This document shows, in pieces, positions 8,525 through 17,186 of a stretch of DNA of 64,000 nt. The position numbers and the translations under genes were made by a program. The DNA is from Pseudomonas sp. A34-9. GTDB taxonomy: Bacteria > Pseudomonadota > Gammaproteobacteria > Pseudomonadales > Pseudomonadaceae. The stretch spans positions 3,994,501-4,058,500 of the forward strand of contig NZ_CP119967.1 in the NCBI RefSeq assembly GCF_029543085.1, written 5' to 3'. A model generated the notes under the pieces. It worked only from the letters and a program-made list of their open reading frames with translations, searched no databases and was not told where the DNA came from. Each line of letters starts with the position of its first letter. The first letter of the stretch is position 1.

Positions 8525-8614
8525 TGTGGGAGCGAGCCTGCTCGCGAAGGCGGCGTGTCAGTCGACATCACTTCGAAATGACATACCGCTTTCGCGAGCA
8601 GGCTCGCTCCCACA
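8525..8614. repeat. REP family B inverted pair
   Basis: GTGGGAGCGAGCCTGCTCGC and its reverse complement are separated by about 45 bp, in the oprD-udh gap. It probably ends the oprD transcript before the separate udh promoter. Confidence 0.9.
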
Positions 8615-8694
8615 AGGGGATTGCATTGCAACCAAGGAATCGTGGTGATCGAAAAGTGAATTAGCCCCTTCCGTCATTTACACCAAAAGTCGCG

Positions 8695-8742
8695 TTGACA
8701 AGTTCCGGAAACCCTACCGATACTTCAGCGCAGTCATACGAC
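8695..8742 (+). promoter_or_regulatory. Promoter and candidate operator of the udh-lactonase-TRAP operon
   Basis: TTGACA at 8695-8700 is followed by AGTTCCGGAAACCCTAC and a -10-like GATACT at 8719-8724. GTCATACGAC at 8733-8742 is the complement-type version of the CGTATGAC site found before oprD. The leader sequence CAACAAACCTAA is also nearly shared with the oprD leader. The parallel layout argues for one regulator acting on both transcripts. Confidence 0.55.
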
Positions 8743-8782
8743 AACCTACAACAAACCTAATAACAACGTGTAAGGGATTGCC

Positions 8783-9607
8783 ATGACGTCTACCACCACT
8801 CCCCGCGCCCCGTTCAACCGTCTGCTGCTGACCGGCGCTGCCGGTGGCCTGGGCAAAGTACTGCGCGAACGGATGCGCCCTTATGCCAATGTCCTGCGTT
8901 TGTCGGACATCGCCGCCCTCGCCCCGGCCATCGATGACCGCGAAGAAATCGTTCCCTGCGATCTGGCTGACAAACACGCCGTGCATCAACTGGTCGAAGG
9001 CGTCGACGCGATCCTGCATTTTGGCGGCGTCTCCGTGGAGCGGCCATTCGAAGAAATCCTCGGTGCCAACATCTGCGGTGTGTTCCACATCTACGAAGCG
9101 GCGCGCCGCCATGGCGTCAAACGAGTGATCTTCGCCAGTTCCAACCATGTCATCGGTTTCTACAAACAGGACGAGCCGCTCGATGCCAGCTCTGCGCGCC
9201 GCCCTGATGGCTACTACGGCTTGTCGAAGTCCTACGGCGAAGACATGGCCAGTTTCTATTTCGATCGCTACGGCATCGAGACCGTCAGCATCCGCATCGG
9301 CTCCTCATTCCCCGAGCCGCAAAACCGTCGAATGATGCACACCTGGCTGAGCTTCGACGACCTCACGCAACTGCTCGAACACGCGCTGTACACGCCGAAC
9401 GTCGGCCACACCGTGGTCTATGGCATGTCCGACAACAAGGACGTCTGGTGGGACAACAAATTCGCCAGCCACCTCGGTTTTGCCGCGAAGGACAGCTCTG
9501 AGGTGTTCCGCGAAAAGGTCGAAGCACAGCCGATGCCGGCCGCCGATGACCCGGCGCGGATCTATCAGGGCGGCGCATTTGTCGCCGCCGGACCGTTCGG
9601 CGACTGA
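8783..9607 (+). CDS. udh: Uronate dehydrogenase (NAD-dependent)
   Basis: A 274-residue extended short-chain dehydrogenase: N-terminal Rossmann motif GAAGGLGKVLRE and catalytic YGLSK (Tyr-x3-Lys) at about residues 154-158, with the 'FASSNHVIGFY' stretch typical of bacterial uronate dehydrogenases. It oxidises D-glucuronate or D-galacturonate to the aldaro-lactone with NAD+. The next gene encodes a lactonase that would open this product, and TRAP transporter genes follow, so the context strongly supports the call. Confidence 0.88.
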   Translation: MTSTTTPRAPFNRLLLTGAAGGLGKVLRERMRPYANVLRLSDIAALAPAIDDREEIVPCDLADKHAVHQLVEGVDAILHFGGVSVERPFEEILGANICGVFHIYEAARRHGVKRVIFASSNHVIGFYKQDEPLDASSARRPDGYYGLSKSYGEDMASFYFDRYGIETVSIRIGSSFPEPQNRRMMHTWLSFDDLTQLLEHALYTPNVGHTVVYGMSDNKDVWWDNKFASHLGFAAKDSSEVFREKVEAQPMPAADDPARIYQGGAFVAAGPFGD

Positions 9608-9637
9608 GCACGCCTACAACGACACAAAGGAATGAGT

Positions 9638-10531
9638 ATGCAAGCCGAATTGATCGTCGATGCCCGCAACGCCGTGGGCGAAAGCCCGGTCTGGGTGGCA
9701 GAGGAAAACGCGCTGTACTGGGTGGACATTCCCAACGGCGGCCTGCAACGCTGGAGCGCTGGTTCCGGCCATGTCGATGCCTGGAAAACCCCGGAAATGC
9801 TCGCCTGCATCGCCCGCCACAACCGTGGCGGCTGGGTGGCCGGTATGGAAAGCGGATTCTTCCAGCTGCAGCCGCACAGCGACGGCAGCCTCGACAGCGA
9901 ATTGCTCGCCAGCGTTGCACACAGCCGCGAAGACATGCGCCTCAACGATGGCCGCTGCGACCGTCAGGGCCGCTTCTGGGCCGGCAGCATGGTGCTGAAC
10001 ATGGGATTGAATGCGCCCGAAGGCAGGCTCTATCGCTACGGCGCAGGGCAGTCTGGCGTGATCGAAGCGCAGCTCGATGGTTTCATCGTGCCCAACGGCC
10101 TCGGCTTCAGCCCCGACGGCAAAACCATGTACCTATCTGATTCGCACCCTGACGTGCAATTGATCTGGGCGTTCGATTACGACACTGACACCGGCACGCC
10201 GTCGAACCGACGCGTTTTCGTCGACATGAATCACTTCCCCGGCCGTCCCGATGGCGCCGCCGTGGATGCCGAAGGTTTCTACTGGATCTGCGCCAACGAC
10301 GCCGGCCTCATCCACCGCTTCGCGCCGGACGGTCGACTCGACTTCTCACTGGCCGTGCCGGTGAAAAAACCGACGATGTGTGCCTTTGGCGGCAGCCGGA
10401 TGGACACCCTCTTCGTGACCTCGATTCGTCCCGGCGACGACCACGATCCGCAATCCCTGGCCGGTGGCGTGTTCGCCCTGAACCTCAACGTCAAAGGCTT
10501 GCCGGAACCGCTGTTCGACGATTCGCAGTAA
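9638..10531 (+). CDS. SMP-30/gluconolactonase-family lactonase
   Basis: A 297-residue six-bladed beta-propeller of the SMP-30/regucalcin family. The metal-site Glu is in AVGESPVW, and the characteristic RLNDGRCDRQGRFWAG and PNGLGFSPDGKTMYLSDS stretches are present. ATG 9638 is preferred to ATG 9632 because the AAGG ribosome site at 9627-9630 is too close to the latter. It follows udh by 30 bp and most likely hydrolyses the galactaro- or glucaro-lactone released by uronate dehydrogenase to the aldaric acid. Gluconolactonase activity is the generic alternative. Confidence 0.82.
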   Translation: MQAELIVDARNAVGESPVWVAEENALYWVDIPNGGLQRWSAGSGHVDAWKTPEMLACIARHNRGGWVAGMESGFFQLQPHSDGSLDSELLASVAHSREDMRLNDGRCDRQGRFWAGSMVLNMGLNAPEGRLYRYGAGQSGVIEAQLDGFIVPNGLGFSPDGKTMYLSDSHPDVQLIWAFDYDTDTGTPSNRRVFVDMNHFPGRPDGAAVDAEGFYWICANDAGLIHRFAPDGRLDFSLAVPVKKPTMCAFGGSRMDTLFVTSIRPGDDHDPQSLAGGVFALNLNVKGLPEPLFDDSQ

Positions 10532-10596
10532 CACCCGCCTCTGCTGCACCGCTGTGCCTTGAACACAACAATAACAAGACTGGAGACACCCCCCCC

Positions 10597-11568
10597 ATGG
10601 ACTTCAAACGCACGTTGCTCGCCGTCGCTTTACCGTTCGCCTTCACCCTCGCCGGCAGCGCCCAGGCGCTGGAAATCAAGTTCGCCGACATTCACCCCGC
10701 CGGTTATCCGACCGTGGTCGCTGAAGAAAGCATGGGCAAAGCCCTGACCAAGGAAACCAACGGCGACCTCACCTTCAAATACTTCCCGGGCGGTGTGCTC
10801 GGCTCGGAAAAAGAAGTCATCGAGCAAGCGCAGGTCGGCGCGATCCAGATGACCCGCGTCAGCCTCGGCATCGTCGGGCCGGTGGTGCCGGATGTGAACG
10901 TGTTCAACATGCCGTTCATCTTCCGCGACCAGGCGCACATGCGCGCAGTCATCGATGGCGAAGTCGGCGATGCGATTCTCGACCGCATCACCCAATCCGA
11001 ATTCGGTCTGGTGGCTTTGGCCTGGATGGACGGCGGCACGCGCAACATCTACACCAAGAAACCGGTGCGCAAACTCGAAGACCTCAAGGGCATGAAAATC
11101 CGCGTGCAGGGCAACCCGATGTTCATCGAAACCATCAACGCCATGGGCGGCAACGGCATTGCGATGGACACCGGTGAAATCTTCAGCGCCCTGCAAACCG
11201 GCGTCATCGACGGCGCGGAAAACAATCCGCCAACGCTGCTCGAACACAACCACTTCCAGAACGCCAAGTACTACAGCCTGACCGGACACCTGATCCTGCC
11301 CGAGCCGATCGTGATGTCGAAAATCACCTGGGAAAAACTCACCCCTGACCAGCAGACCCTGGTGAAGAAAGCCGCCAAAGCTGCCCAGCTTGAAGAGCGC
11401 GCACTGTGGGATGCGAAATCCGCCAGCAGCGAAGAAAAGCTCAAAGCCGCCGGCGTCGAGTTCATCACCGTCGACAAGAAACCCTTCTACGAGGCCACTG
11501 CCTCGGTTCGCGAGAAATACGGCGCGCCTTACGCCGACCTGATCAAGCGTATCGAAGCGGTGCAGTAA
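10597..11568 (+). CDS. TRAP transporter substrate-binding protein (DctP family)
   Basis: A 323-residue periplasmic binding protein. The signal peptide ends at AQALEIKFAD, followed by a DctP-type fold with NIYTKKPVRKLEDLKGMKIRVQGN, the conserved arginine-bearing region that holds the carboxylate of the ligand. The open frame extends upstream through the lactonase gene; ATG 10597 gives a normal signal peptide. With the DctQ and DctM proteins encoded next it forms a tripartite sodium-driven importer. Neighbours suggest hexuronate as ligand. Confidence 0.88.
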   Translation: MDFKRTLLAVALPFAFTLAGSAQALEIKFADIHPAGYPTVVAEESMGKALTKETNGDLTFKYFPGGVLGSEKEVIEQAQVGAIQMTRVSLGIVGPVVPDVNVFNMPFIFRDQAHMRAVIDGEVGDAILDRITQSEFGLVALAWMDGGTRNIYTKKPVRKLEDLKGMKIRVQGNPMFIETINAMGGNGIAMDTGEIFSALQTGVIDGAENNPPTLLEHNHFQNAKYYSLTGHLILPEPIVMSKITWEKLTPDQQTLVKKAAKAAQLEERALWDAKSASSEEKLKAAGVEFITVDKKPFYEATASVREKYGAPYADLIKRIEAVQ

Positions 11569-11648
11569 CCCTCCCAGCCCTCAAATGAAAGGCCCGGCAG
11601 CGCTGGCGTCCAACGACGTCTGCGGCTGCCCGGTTACGGTGGAACCCG

Positions 11649-12176
11649 ATGAAGAATTCGCTGCTGCGCCTCAACGATAAGCTGTACATGACCTGCATCT
11701 GGGTCGCCGGCCTGTCGGTACTGGCCATCGCCCTGATCATTCCCTGGGGCGTGTTCGCCCGTTACGCCCTCGGCACCGGTTCGAGCTGGCCGGAGCCCAC
11801 CGCGATCCTGCTGATGATGGTCTTCACCTTCATCGGCGCCGCGGCCAGTTATCGCGCCGGCGCGCACATGGCCGTGGCGATGGTCACCGACCGCTTGCCA
11901 CCCAACCTGCGCAAAACCATGAGCATCGTTTCGCAACTGCTGATGGCGACCATTTGCCTGTTCATGACCATTTGGGGCGCCAAGCTGTGCGCCTCGACCT
12001 GGAACCAGTTCATGAGCGCCCTGCCCACCTTGCGCGTGGGCATTACCTACATGCCGATCCCGATTGGCGGCGCGCTGACGCTGGTCTTTGTGCTGGAAAA
12101 ACTCTTGCTCGGCGACCAAAGCAATCGCCGGGTTGTGAGCTTCGACCTGGTTGAAGAAAACGAAGGGGCTGCCTGA
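11649..12176 (+). CDS. TRAP transporter small membrane subunit (DctQ family)
   Basis: A 175-residue protein with four predicted membrane helices, the usual size and topology of DctQ subunits. Its stop overlaps the ATG of the large subunit by one base (TGATG), so the pair is translationally coupled. DctQ pairs with DctM to form the membrane part of the transporter fed by the DctP protein encoded upstream. Confidence 0.87.
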   Translation: MKNSLLRLNDKLYMTCIWVAGLSVLAIALIIPWGVFARYALGTGSSWPEPTAILLMMVFTFIGAAASYRAGAHMAVAMVTDRLPPNLRKTMSIVSQLLMATICLFMTIWGAKLCASTWNQFMSALPTLRVGITYMPIPIGGALTLVFVLEKLLLGDQSNRRVVSFDLVEENEGAA

Positions 12177-13456
12177 TGGACGCATTGATTCTGCTGGGCA
12201 GTTTTATCGCACTGATCCTGATCGGCATGCCGGTCGCCTACGCCCTCGGGCTGTCGGCGTTGATTGGCGCGTGGTGGATCGACATTCCGTTTCAGGCCTT
12301 GATGATTCAAGTGGCGGGCGGGGTCAACAAGTTCTCGCTGCTGGCGATTCCGTTCTTCGTGCTGGCCGGGGCGATCATGGCCGAGGGCGGCATGTCGCGG
12401 CGGCTGGTGGCGTTTGCCGGTGTACTGGTAGGTTTCGTCCGTGGCGGTCTGTCGCTGGTCAACATCATGGCCTCGACATTCTTCGGCGCGATCTCCGGAT
12501 CGTCGGTGGCCGACACCGCTTCGGTGGGCTCCGTGCTGATTCCGGAAATGGAACGCAAAGGCTATCCGCGCGACTTCTCCACGGCGGTGACCGTCAGCGG
12601 TTCGGTGCAGGCCTTGCTGACACCACCGAGCCACAACTCGGTGCTCTATTCGCTGGCGGCCGGCGGCACGGTGTCGATTGCTTCACTGTTCATGGCCGGC
12701 GTGGTCCCGGGCCTGTTGATGAGCGCGTGCCTGATGGTGCTGTGCCTGATCTTCGCGCGTAAACGCGACTACCCGAAAGGCGAAGTCATTCCGCTGCGTG
12801 AGGCGCTGAAAATCTGCGGCGAAGCGCTGTGGGGATTGATGGCGATGGTGATCATTCTCGGCGGGATTCTCTCGGGGATCTTCACCGCCACAGAATCGGC
12901 GGCGATCGCCGTGCTCTGGGCGTTCTTCGTCACCATGTTCATCTACCGCGACTACAAGTGGAGCGAACTGCCGAAGCTGATGCACCGTACGGTGCGGACG
13001 ATTTCGATCGTGATGATCCTGATCGGCTTCGCTGCGAGCTTCGGCTACATCATGACCCTGATGCAGATCCCGGCGAAGATCACCACGCTGTTCCTGACCC
13101 TGTCGGACAACCGCTACGTGATCCTGATGTGCATCAACGTCATGCTGCTGTTGCTCGGCACGGTGATGGACATGGCGCCGCTGATCCTGATCCTCACGCC
13201 GATCCTGATGCCGGTGATTCTCGGCATCGGCGTGGATCCGGTGCAGTTCGGCATGATCATGCTGGTGAACCTGGGGATCGGACTGATCACGCCGCCGGTG
13301 GGTGCGGTGCTGTTTGTCGGTTCGGCGGTGGGCAAAGTCAGTATCGAGAGCACCGTGAAGGCGCTGCTGCCGTTTTACGCGGTGCTGTTCCTGGTGTTGA
13401 TGCTGGTGACCTACATTCCGGCGATTTCGCTGTGGTTGCCGCACCTGGTGTTGTAA
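12176..13456 (+). CDS. TRAP transporter large permease subunit (DctM family)
   Basis: A 426-residue protein with about 12 hydrophobic segments. DctM hallmarks include AGAIMAEGGMSRRL, the SGSSVADTASVGS loop and GLITPPVG near the C-terminus. It is the transport channel of the TRAP system and the last gene of the udh operon. The aldarate dehydratases needed to finish uronate catabolism are not in the window. Confidence 0.9.
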   Translation: MDALILLGSFIALILIGMPVAYALGLSALIGAWWIDIPFQALMIQVAGGVNKFSLLAIPFFVLAGAIMAEGGMSRRLVAFAGVLVGFVRGGLSLVNIMASTFFGAISGSSVADTASVGSVLIPEMERKGYPRDFSTAVTVSGSVQALLTPPSHNSVLYSLAAGGTVSIASLFMAGVVPGLLMSACLMVLCLIFARKRDYPKGEVIPLREALKICGEALWGLMAMVIILGGILSGIFTATESAAIAVLWAFFVTMFIYRDYKWSELPKLMHRTVRTISIVMILIGFAASFGYIMTLMQIPAKITTLFLTLSDNRYVILMCINVMLLLLGTVMDMAPLILILTPILMPVILGIGVDPVQFGMIMLVNLGIGLITPPVGAVLFVGSAVGKVSIESTVKALLPFYAVLFLVLMLVTYIPAISLWLPHLVL

Positions 13457-13461
13457 CGCCC

Positions 13462-13550
13462 TGAAAGATCGCAGCCTCGTTTCACTCGACAGCTCCTACA
13501 GGCGAATGCGATCCCTGTAGGAGCTGCCGAAGGCTGCGATCTTTTGATCT
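13462..13550. repeat. REP family A inverted pair
   Basis: GAAAGATCGCAGCC...CAGCTCCTACAG is followed by CTGTAGGAGCTGCCGAAGG...GATCTTTTGATCT. The left copy has the variant TCGTTTCACTCGA linker. It lies between the convergent DctM and TSUP genes. Confidence 0.88.
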
Positions 13551-13558
13551 GCCAACAC

Positions 13559-14359
13559 TCAGGCGCGAACCAGCATGTATCCCGCCACCACCAGACACAC
13601 ACTGGCAAAACCCACCTGCAACGCCCGCGCCGGCACCCGCGCGCACAGCTTGCGGCCAATGATCATGCCGACAACGCTGGCCACGATAAACGCCGCGCCC
13701 TGCCCGTCAATCCGTACACCGGCGTGAAACGAGCCGATTACGCCGATCGCCGAAATCAGACTGATCACCATCAACGACGTGGCGACAATCCCGCGCATCT
13801 GTACATCGGTCAGTTGCTTGAACGCCGGCACGATCAAAAACCCGCCGCCGACACCGAGCAATCCGGACACCACGCCGGTAATTGCCCCCAGTGCCGCCAA
13901 CGTAGCGGTGCATTTGGCGGTCCAGTCAAAGCGCCCGGTTTGTTCATTGAGCATGCAATTCTTCTGCCCCCAACTGGCGTGACCGTGATCGCTCGGCCCT
14001 TCCTGCTGGCGCTCGCGGCGCAGCATGCGCCAGGCCACCATGACCATCAGCAGACTGAACAGGATCATCAGGATTTTCTCCGGCAACTGATGCGCGAAGT
14101 AAATCCCCAACGGCGAAAACACTGCGCCCAACGCCGCAATCAACAACGCCGCACGATAGCGCACCAGGCCATGACGCAGACCGTCGATGGCACCGACCGC
14201 CGCCGCACTGCCCACCGCAAACAGCGCCACTGGCGCCGCCTGCGTCATCGTCCAGCCAAGCCCGAGCACCAGCGCCGGCACCGCAAGAATCCCGCCGCCG
14301 GCCCCGGTCAAGCCGAGGACCAACCCCATCACCACGCCAAACAGACTTGCCAGCAACAT
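13559..14359 (-). CDS. TauE/SafE (TSUP) family membrane exporter
   Basis: A 266-residue membrane protein with about eight hydrophobic segments. The duplicated TSUP motif appears as LGLTGAGGGILAVPAL near the N-terminus and VVSGLLGVGGGFLIVPAF in the middle. TSUP proteins move sulfite, thiosulfate or related sulfur anions. It sits 9 bp after the sulfide:quinone oxidoreductase-like gene and next to a persulfide sensor and dioxygenase, so export of sulfite made from persulfide is a sound inference. Confidence 0.85.
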   Translation of the reverse strand: MLLASLFGVVMGLVLGLTGAGGGILAVPALVLGLGWTMTQAAPVALFAVGSAAAVGAIDGLRHGLVRYRAALLIAALGAVFSPLGIYFAHQLPEKILMILFSLLMVMVAWRMLRRERQQEGPSDHGHASWGQKNCMLNEQTGRFDWTAKCTATLAALGAITGVVSGLLGVGGGFLIVPAFKQLTDVQMRGIVATSLMVISLISAIGVIGSFHAGVRIDGQGAAFIVASVVGMIIGRKLCARVPARALQVGFASVCLVVAGYMLVRA

Positions 14360-14368
14360 AGGGTTTTC

Positions 14369-15613
14369 TCAGTCAACCTTGGACAGACCAGTCAGCCACT
14401 CGCGGCCCTTGAGCATGCCGTTCCAGTAAAACCACGGCAGCAGCTTCGCCTTGAGAAACCACGCCGAACGCCGCGCCACAGTCGGGTCCAGTGGAAAAGT
14501 CGGCAGCAACTTACCGGCATAACCGAACTCGGCGAGGATCACCTTGCCCTTCTCCACCGTCAGCGGGCAGGAGCCGTAGCCGTCGTACTTCAGCGGCAGC
14601 GGTTGCTGCTTGCGCAGGGCCAACAGGTTTTCCGCGACCACGACCACTTGCTTGCGCACCGCTGCAGCGGTTTTTGCGTTGCTGGTGCCGCAGATATCAC
14701 CGAGTCCGAACACTTCGGGATAACGCGGATGTTGCAGGCTGTGCGGGTTGACTTCGCACCAGCCGGCAGCGTCGGCCAACGGGCTCTGGGCGATGAAGTC
14801 AGGCGCAACCTGCGGCGGCACGACGTGCAGCAGATCGAAGGTTTTCGCCTCACGGCGGACGTTGCCGTCAGCGTCCTTGATCTCGAACCATGCGGTTTTC
14901 GCCGGGCCGTCGACCTTGACCAGATTCGAATTGAACGCCAGCTGCGCGTTGTACTTTTCGATGTACTTCATCAGTGGCGGGACGAACGTCGCCACACCGA
15001 ACAGCGCGGCGCCGGCCAGATTGAATTCGACATTGATGCTGTTCAGCACGCCGCTTTTGCGCCAGTGATCGCAGGACAAGTACAGCGCTTTTTGCGGGGC
15101 GCCGGCGCACTTGATCGGCATCGCCGGTTGGGTAAACAGTGCTTTGCCGCCGCGTAGTTTCTGCACCTGATCCCAGGTGTATTGCGCATGCTGGTAGCTG
15201 TAGTTAGAGGTCACACCGTGCTGGCCGAGGCTTTCCTGCAGGCCTTCGATCTTCTCCCAGGCCAGACGCAGGCCGGGACAGACGATCAGGTTTTGATAGC
15301 TGACCGTACGTTGATCATTGAGGGTGAGTTGGCGTTTTTCCGGGTCGATTGCGCTGACTGCCGCTTGCAGCCAATTCGCTTGCTTGGGCATGACCTTGTT
15401 CATGGGTCTTGCCGTAGCTTTCACGTCATAAGCGCCACCGCCGACCAGCGTCCACGCCGGTTGGTAATAGTGTTGGGCGCTGGGTTCGATCACGGTGATT
15501 TTCAGCGCAGGATCACGCTTGAGCAGACTGGCGACAAAACCGATACCGGCCGTACCGCCGCCGATGACCACGATGTCTGCACTGATGGATGTGCCCCAGT
15601 GTTGATCGTTCAT
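14369..15613 (-). CDS. Sulfide:quinone oxidoreductase-like FAD enzyme
   Basis: A 414-residue flavoprotein with FAD motif VVIGGGTAGIGF at about residues 15-26. QPAWTLVGGG and the cysteine-bearing PIKCAGAPQKALYL are typical of the sulfide:quinone oxidoreductase group related to mitochondrial SQOR. The start MNDQHWG gives a normal N-terminus; the open frame further upstream runs through a REP pair. It would oxidise H2S to protein-bound or glutathione persulfide and reduce quinone. The adjacent TSUP, BigR-like and persulfide dioxygenase genes support a sulfide-detoxification role. Confidence 0.83.
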   Translation of the reverse strand: MNDQHWGTSISADIVVIGGGTAGIGFVASLLKRDPALKITVIEPSAQHYYQPAWTLVGGGAYDVKATARPMNKVMPKQANWLQAAVSAIDPEKRQLTLNDQRTVSYQNLIVCPGLRLAWEKIEGLQESLGQHGVTSNYSYQHAQYTWDQVQKLRGGKALFTQPAMPIKCAGAPQKALYLSCDHWRKSGVLNSINVEFNLAGAALFGVATFVPPLMKYIEKYNAQLAFNSNLVKVDGPAKTAWFEIKDADGNVRREAKTFDLLHVVPPQVAPDFIAQSPLADAAGWCEVNPHSLQHPRYPEVFGLGDICGTSNAKTAAAVRKQVVVVAENLLALRKQQPLPLKYDGYGSCPLTVEKGKVILAEFGYAGKLLPTFPLDPTVARRSAWFLKAKLLPWFYWNGMLKGREWLTGLSKVD

Positions 15614-15668
15614 TGCTTGTTCCTTTTGCTGCACGCAAGGATTGTTCGGGCCAAACCACAAATCCCAA

Positions 15669-15759
15669 TGTGGGAGCGAGCCTGCTCGCGAAGGCGGCGT
15701 ATCAGTCGATGCAAGTATTGCCTGACCTAGCGCTTTCGCGAGCAGGCTCGCTCCCACAT
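15669..15759. repeat. REP family B inverted pair
   Basis: TGTGGGAGCGAGCCTGCTCG and its reverse complement with about 45 bp between, in the gap between the BigR-like gene and the SQR-like gene on the same strand. If it acts as a transcript end, the SQR and TSUP genes would need their own promoter. Confidence 0.88.
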
Positions 15760-15782
15760 TGAACCAGTGTCATGGCTGGCAT

Positions 15783-16124
15783 TTATTGATGGCCCAGACT
15801 TTTCAGCACGGCTCCGCAATACAATCCGGAGAGGGTTTTCATCACCTGAATGACTTCCGGACTGGCGAGCCCATAAAAAATGTACTTGCCCTCACGACGG
15901 GTCGCGACCAGGCCTTCATCACGCAGGATGCCCAGTTGCTGGGACAGCGTCGGCTGGCGCACACCGGTCATTTTTTCCAGTTCGCCGACATTGCGTTCGC
16001 CCTGGGTCAGTTGACACAGGATCAGCAGGCGATCCTCATTGGCCAGAGCCTTGAGCAAGGCGCAGGCCTTGGAGGCCGAAGCGCGCAGTTGGGCGACTTC
16101 ACATTCGGTCAGACTGGATTGCAT
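15783..16124 (-). CDS. bigR: ArsR-family persulfide sensor, BigR/SqrR-like
   Basis: A 113-residue winged-helix repressor with its recognition helix at about residues 56-68 (QPTLSQQLGILRDEGL). Cys37 and Cys103 are 66 residues apart, exactly the spacing of the persulfide-forming pair in SqrR (C41/C107) and BigR (C42/C108), as I recall those numbers. ATG 16124 is chosen over an upstream GTG at 16130. It is divergent from the persulfide dioxygenase gene and upstream of the SQR-like and TSUP genes, the standard neighbourhood of this sensor. It should release DNA when reactive sulfur links the two cysteines. Confidence 0.85.
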   Translation of the reverse strand: MQSSLTECEVAQLRASASKACALLKALANEDRLLILCQLTQGERNVGELEKMTGVRQPTLSQQLGILRDEGLVATRREGKYIFYGLASPEVIQVMKTLSGLYCGAVLKSLGHQ

Positions 16125-16219
16125 TTGCACGATGCCTTCAAGGTCACTTAAGCTGCGAACATTATGTTTTTAGATAAAGTGTTGCAACTGCCTTTTCCAC
16201 TTTGCACAGGTTCCTGTCC
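16125..16219. promoter_or_regulatory. Divergent control region of bigR and persulfide dioxygenase
   Basis: This 95-bp gap holds the promoters for both directions. Its middle (about 16160-16182, ATTATGTTTTTAGATAAAGT) is clearly AT-rich compared with its surroundings, as expected for a BigR/SqrR operator. The exact operator cannot be fixed from one sequence. Confidence 0.4.
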
Positions 16220-17083
16220 ATGCCCGCGCTGATTGAAGCTTTCCTCGACCCCGCCTCCTCGACCTACAGCTATGTGGTCTATGAAGCCGACGGCGGGCAA
16301 TGCGCGATCGTCGACCCAGTACTCGATTACGACGGCGCGGCCGGGCGCACCTGCACCGCACAAGCCGACAAAATCATCGCCTTCGTTCGCGCACACAGCC
16401 TGCAGGTACAGTGGCTGCTGGAAACCCACGCCCACGCCGATCACCTGTCCGCCGCGCCGTATCTGCGCCGGGAGCTGGGCGGCAAAATCGCCATTGGCCA
16501 ATCGATCAGCAAAGTGCAGAACGTGTTCAAGGCACTGTTCAATCTGGAGCCGGAGTTCTGCGTTGATGGCTCGCAGTTCGATCACCTGTTTGCGCCGAAC
16601 GAGTCCTTCAGGATCGGCAATCTCAAAGCCACTGCCCTGCATGTGCCCGGGCATACACCGGCTGACATGGCTTACCTGATCGACGGCGAACAGATACTGG
16701 TAGGCGACACGCTGTTCATGCCCGATGTCGGAACCGCGCGTTGCGACTTCCCCGGCGGCAACGCCCATCAGTTGTTCAACTCGATTCACAAGCTACTGGC
16801 CTTCCCCGCCAGCGTGAAACTCTACGTTTGCCACGATTACCCGCCCGAGGGCCGCGAGTCGCAGTGCCAGACCACGGTCGGCGAACAGCGCAAAGGCAAT
16901 ATTCATGTGCATGACGGGATTGATGAGGCGGCGTTCGTCGAGATGCGCACCCAGCGTGATGCCGGGCTGGGCATGCCGACGCTGTTGCTGCCGGCGATTC
17001 AGGTCAATGTGAGAGCGGGGAATTTGCCGGCAGCCGAGGATAACGGCGTGGTTTACCTGAAGATCCCGATCAACAAGCTTTAA
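16220..17083 (+). CDS. Persulfide dioxygenase, Blh-type MBL-fold protein
   Basis: A 287-residue metallo-beta-lactamase-fold protein. The metal motif H70-A-H72-A-D74-H75 is followed by LHVPGHTPADMAYLI and LVGDTLFMPDVGTARCDFPGG, a pattern typical of ETHE1/Blh persulfide dioxygenases. A TTG upstream would lengthen it, but ATG 16220 fits the family N-terminus. It oxidises glutathione persulfide to sulfite and glutathione. Divergent pairing with the BigR-like sensor and a nearby SQR-like gene give strong context support. Confidence 0.87.
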   Translation: MPALIEAFLDPASSTYSYVVYEADGGQCAIVDPVLDYDGAAGRTCTAQADKIIAFVRAHSLQVQWLLETHAHADHLSAAPYLRRELGGKIAIGQSISKVQNVFKALFNLEPEFCVDGSQFDHLFAPNESFRIGNLKATALHVPGHTPADMAYLIDGEQILVGDTLFMPDVGTARCDFPGGNAHQLFNSIHKLLAFPASVKLYVCHDYPPEGRESQCQTTVGEQRKGNIHVHDGIDEAAFVEMRTQRDAGLGMPTLLLPAIQVNVRAGNLPAAEDNGVVYLKIPINKL

Positions 17084-17086
17084 CGT

Positions 17087-17178
17087 CAAAAGATCGCAGC
17101 CTGCGGCAGCTCCTACGTTGATCGTTCCCCACGCTCTGCGTGGGAATGCTGCCGGGGACGCTCCGCGTTCCGTTTCGA
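17087..17178. repeat. Single REP family A unit fused to a second palindromic repeat
   Basis: One family-A unit (17087-17115, AAAAGATCGCAGCC...GCAGCTCCTAC) is not followed by its usual inverted mate. Instead comes a different Pseudomonas repeat: a CCCACGC/GCGTGGG hairpin (about 17128-17145) and a GGACGC/GCGTTCC hairpin (about 17156-17171). It lies between the convergent persulfide dioxygenase and bkdR genes. Confidence 0.75.
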
Positions 17179-17186
17179 TCAGCGGG

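Noticed and set aside
13544..15157. Long plus-strand frame of 537 codons
   Set aside because: It lies opposite the TSUP and SQR genes, is rich in His, Arg and Gln as antisense GC-rich frames are, and has no domain.
15783..16130. Arsenic sensor of the ArsR type
   Set aside because: The metal-binding CVC motif of ArsR is missing, and the two cysteines 66 residues apart with sulfur genes nearby point to a persulfide sensor.
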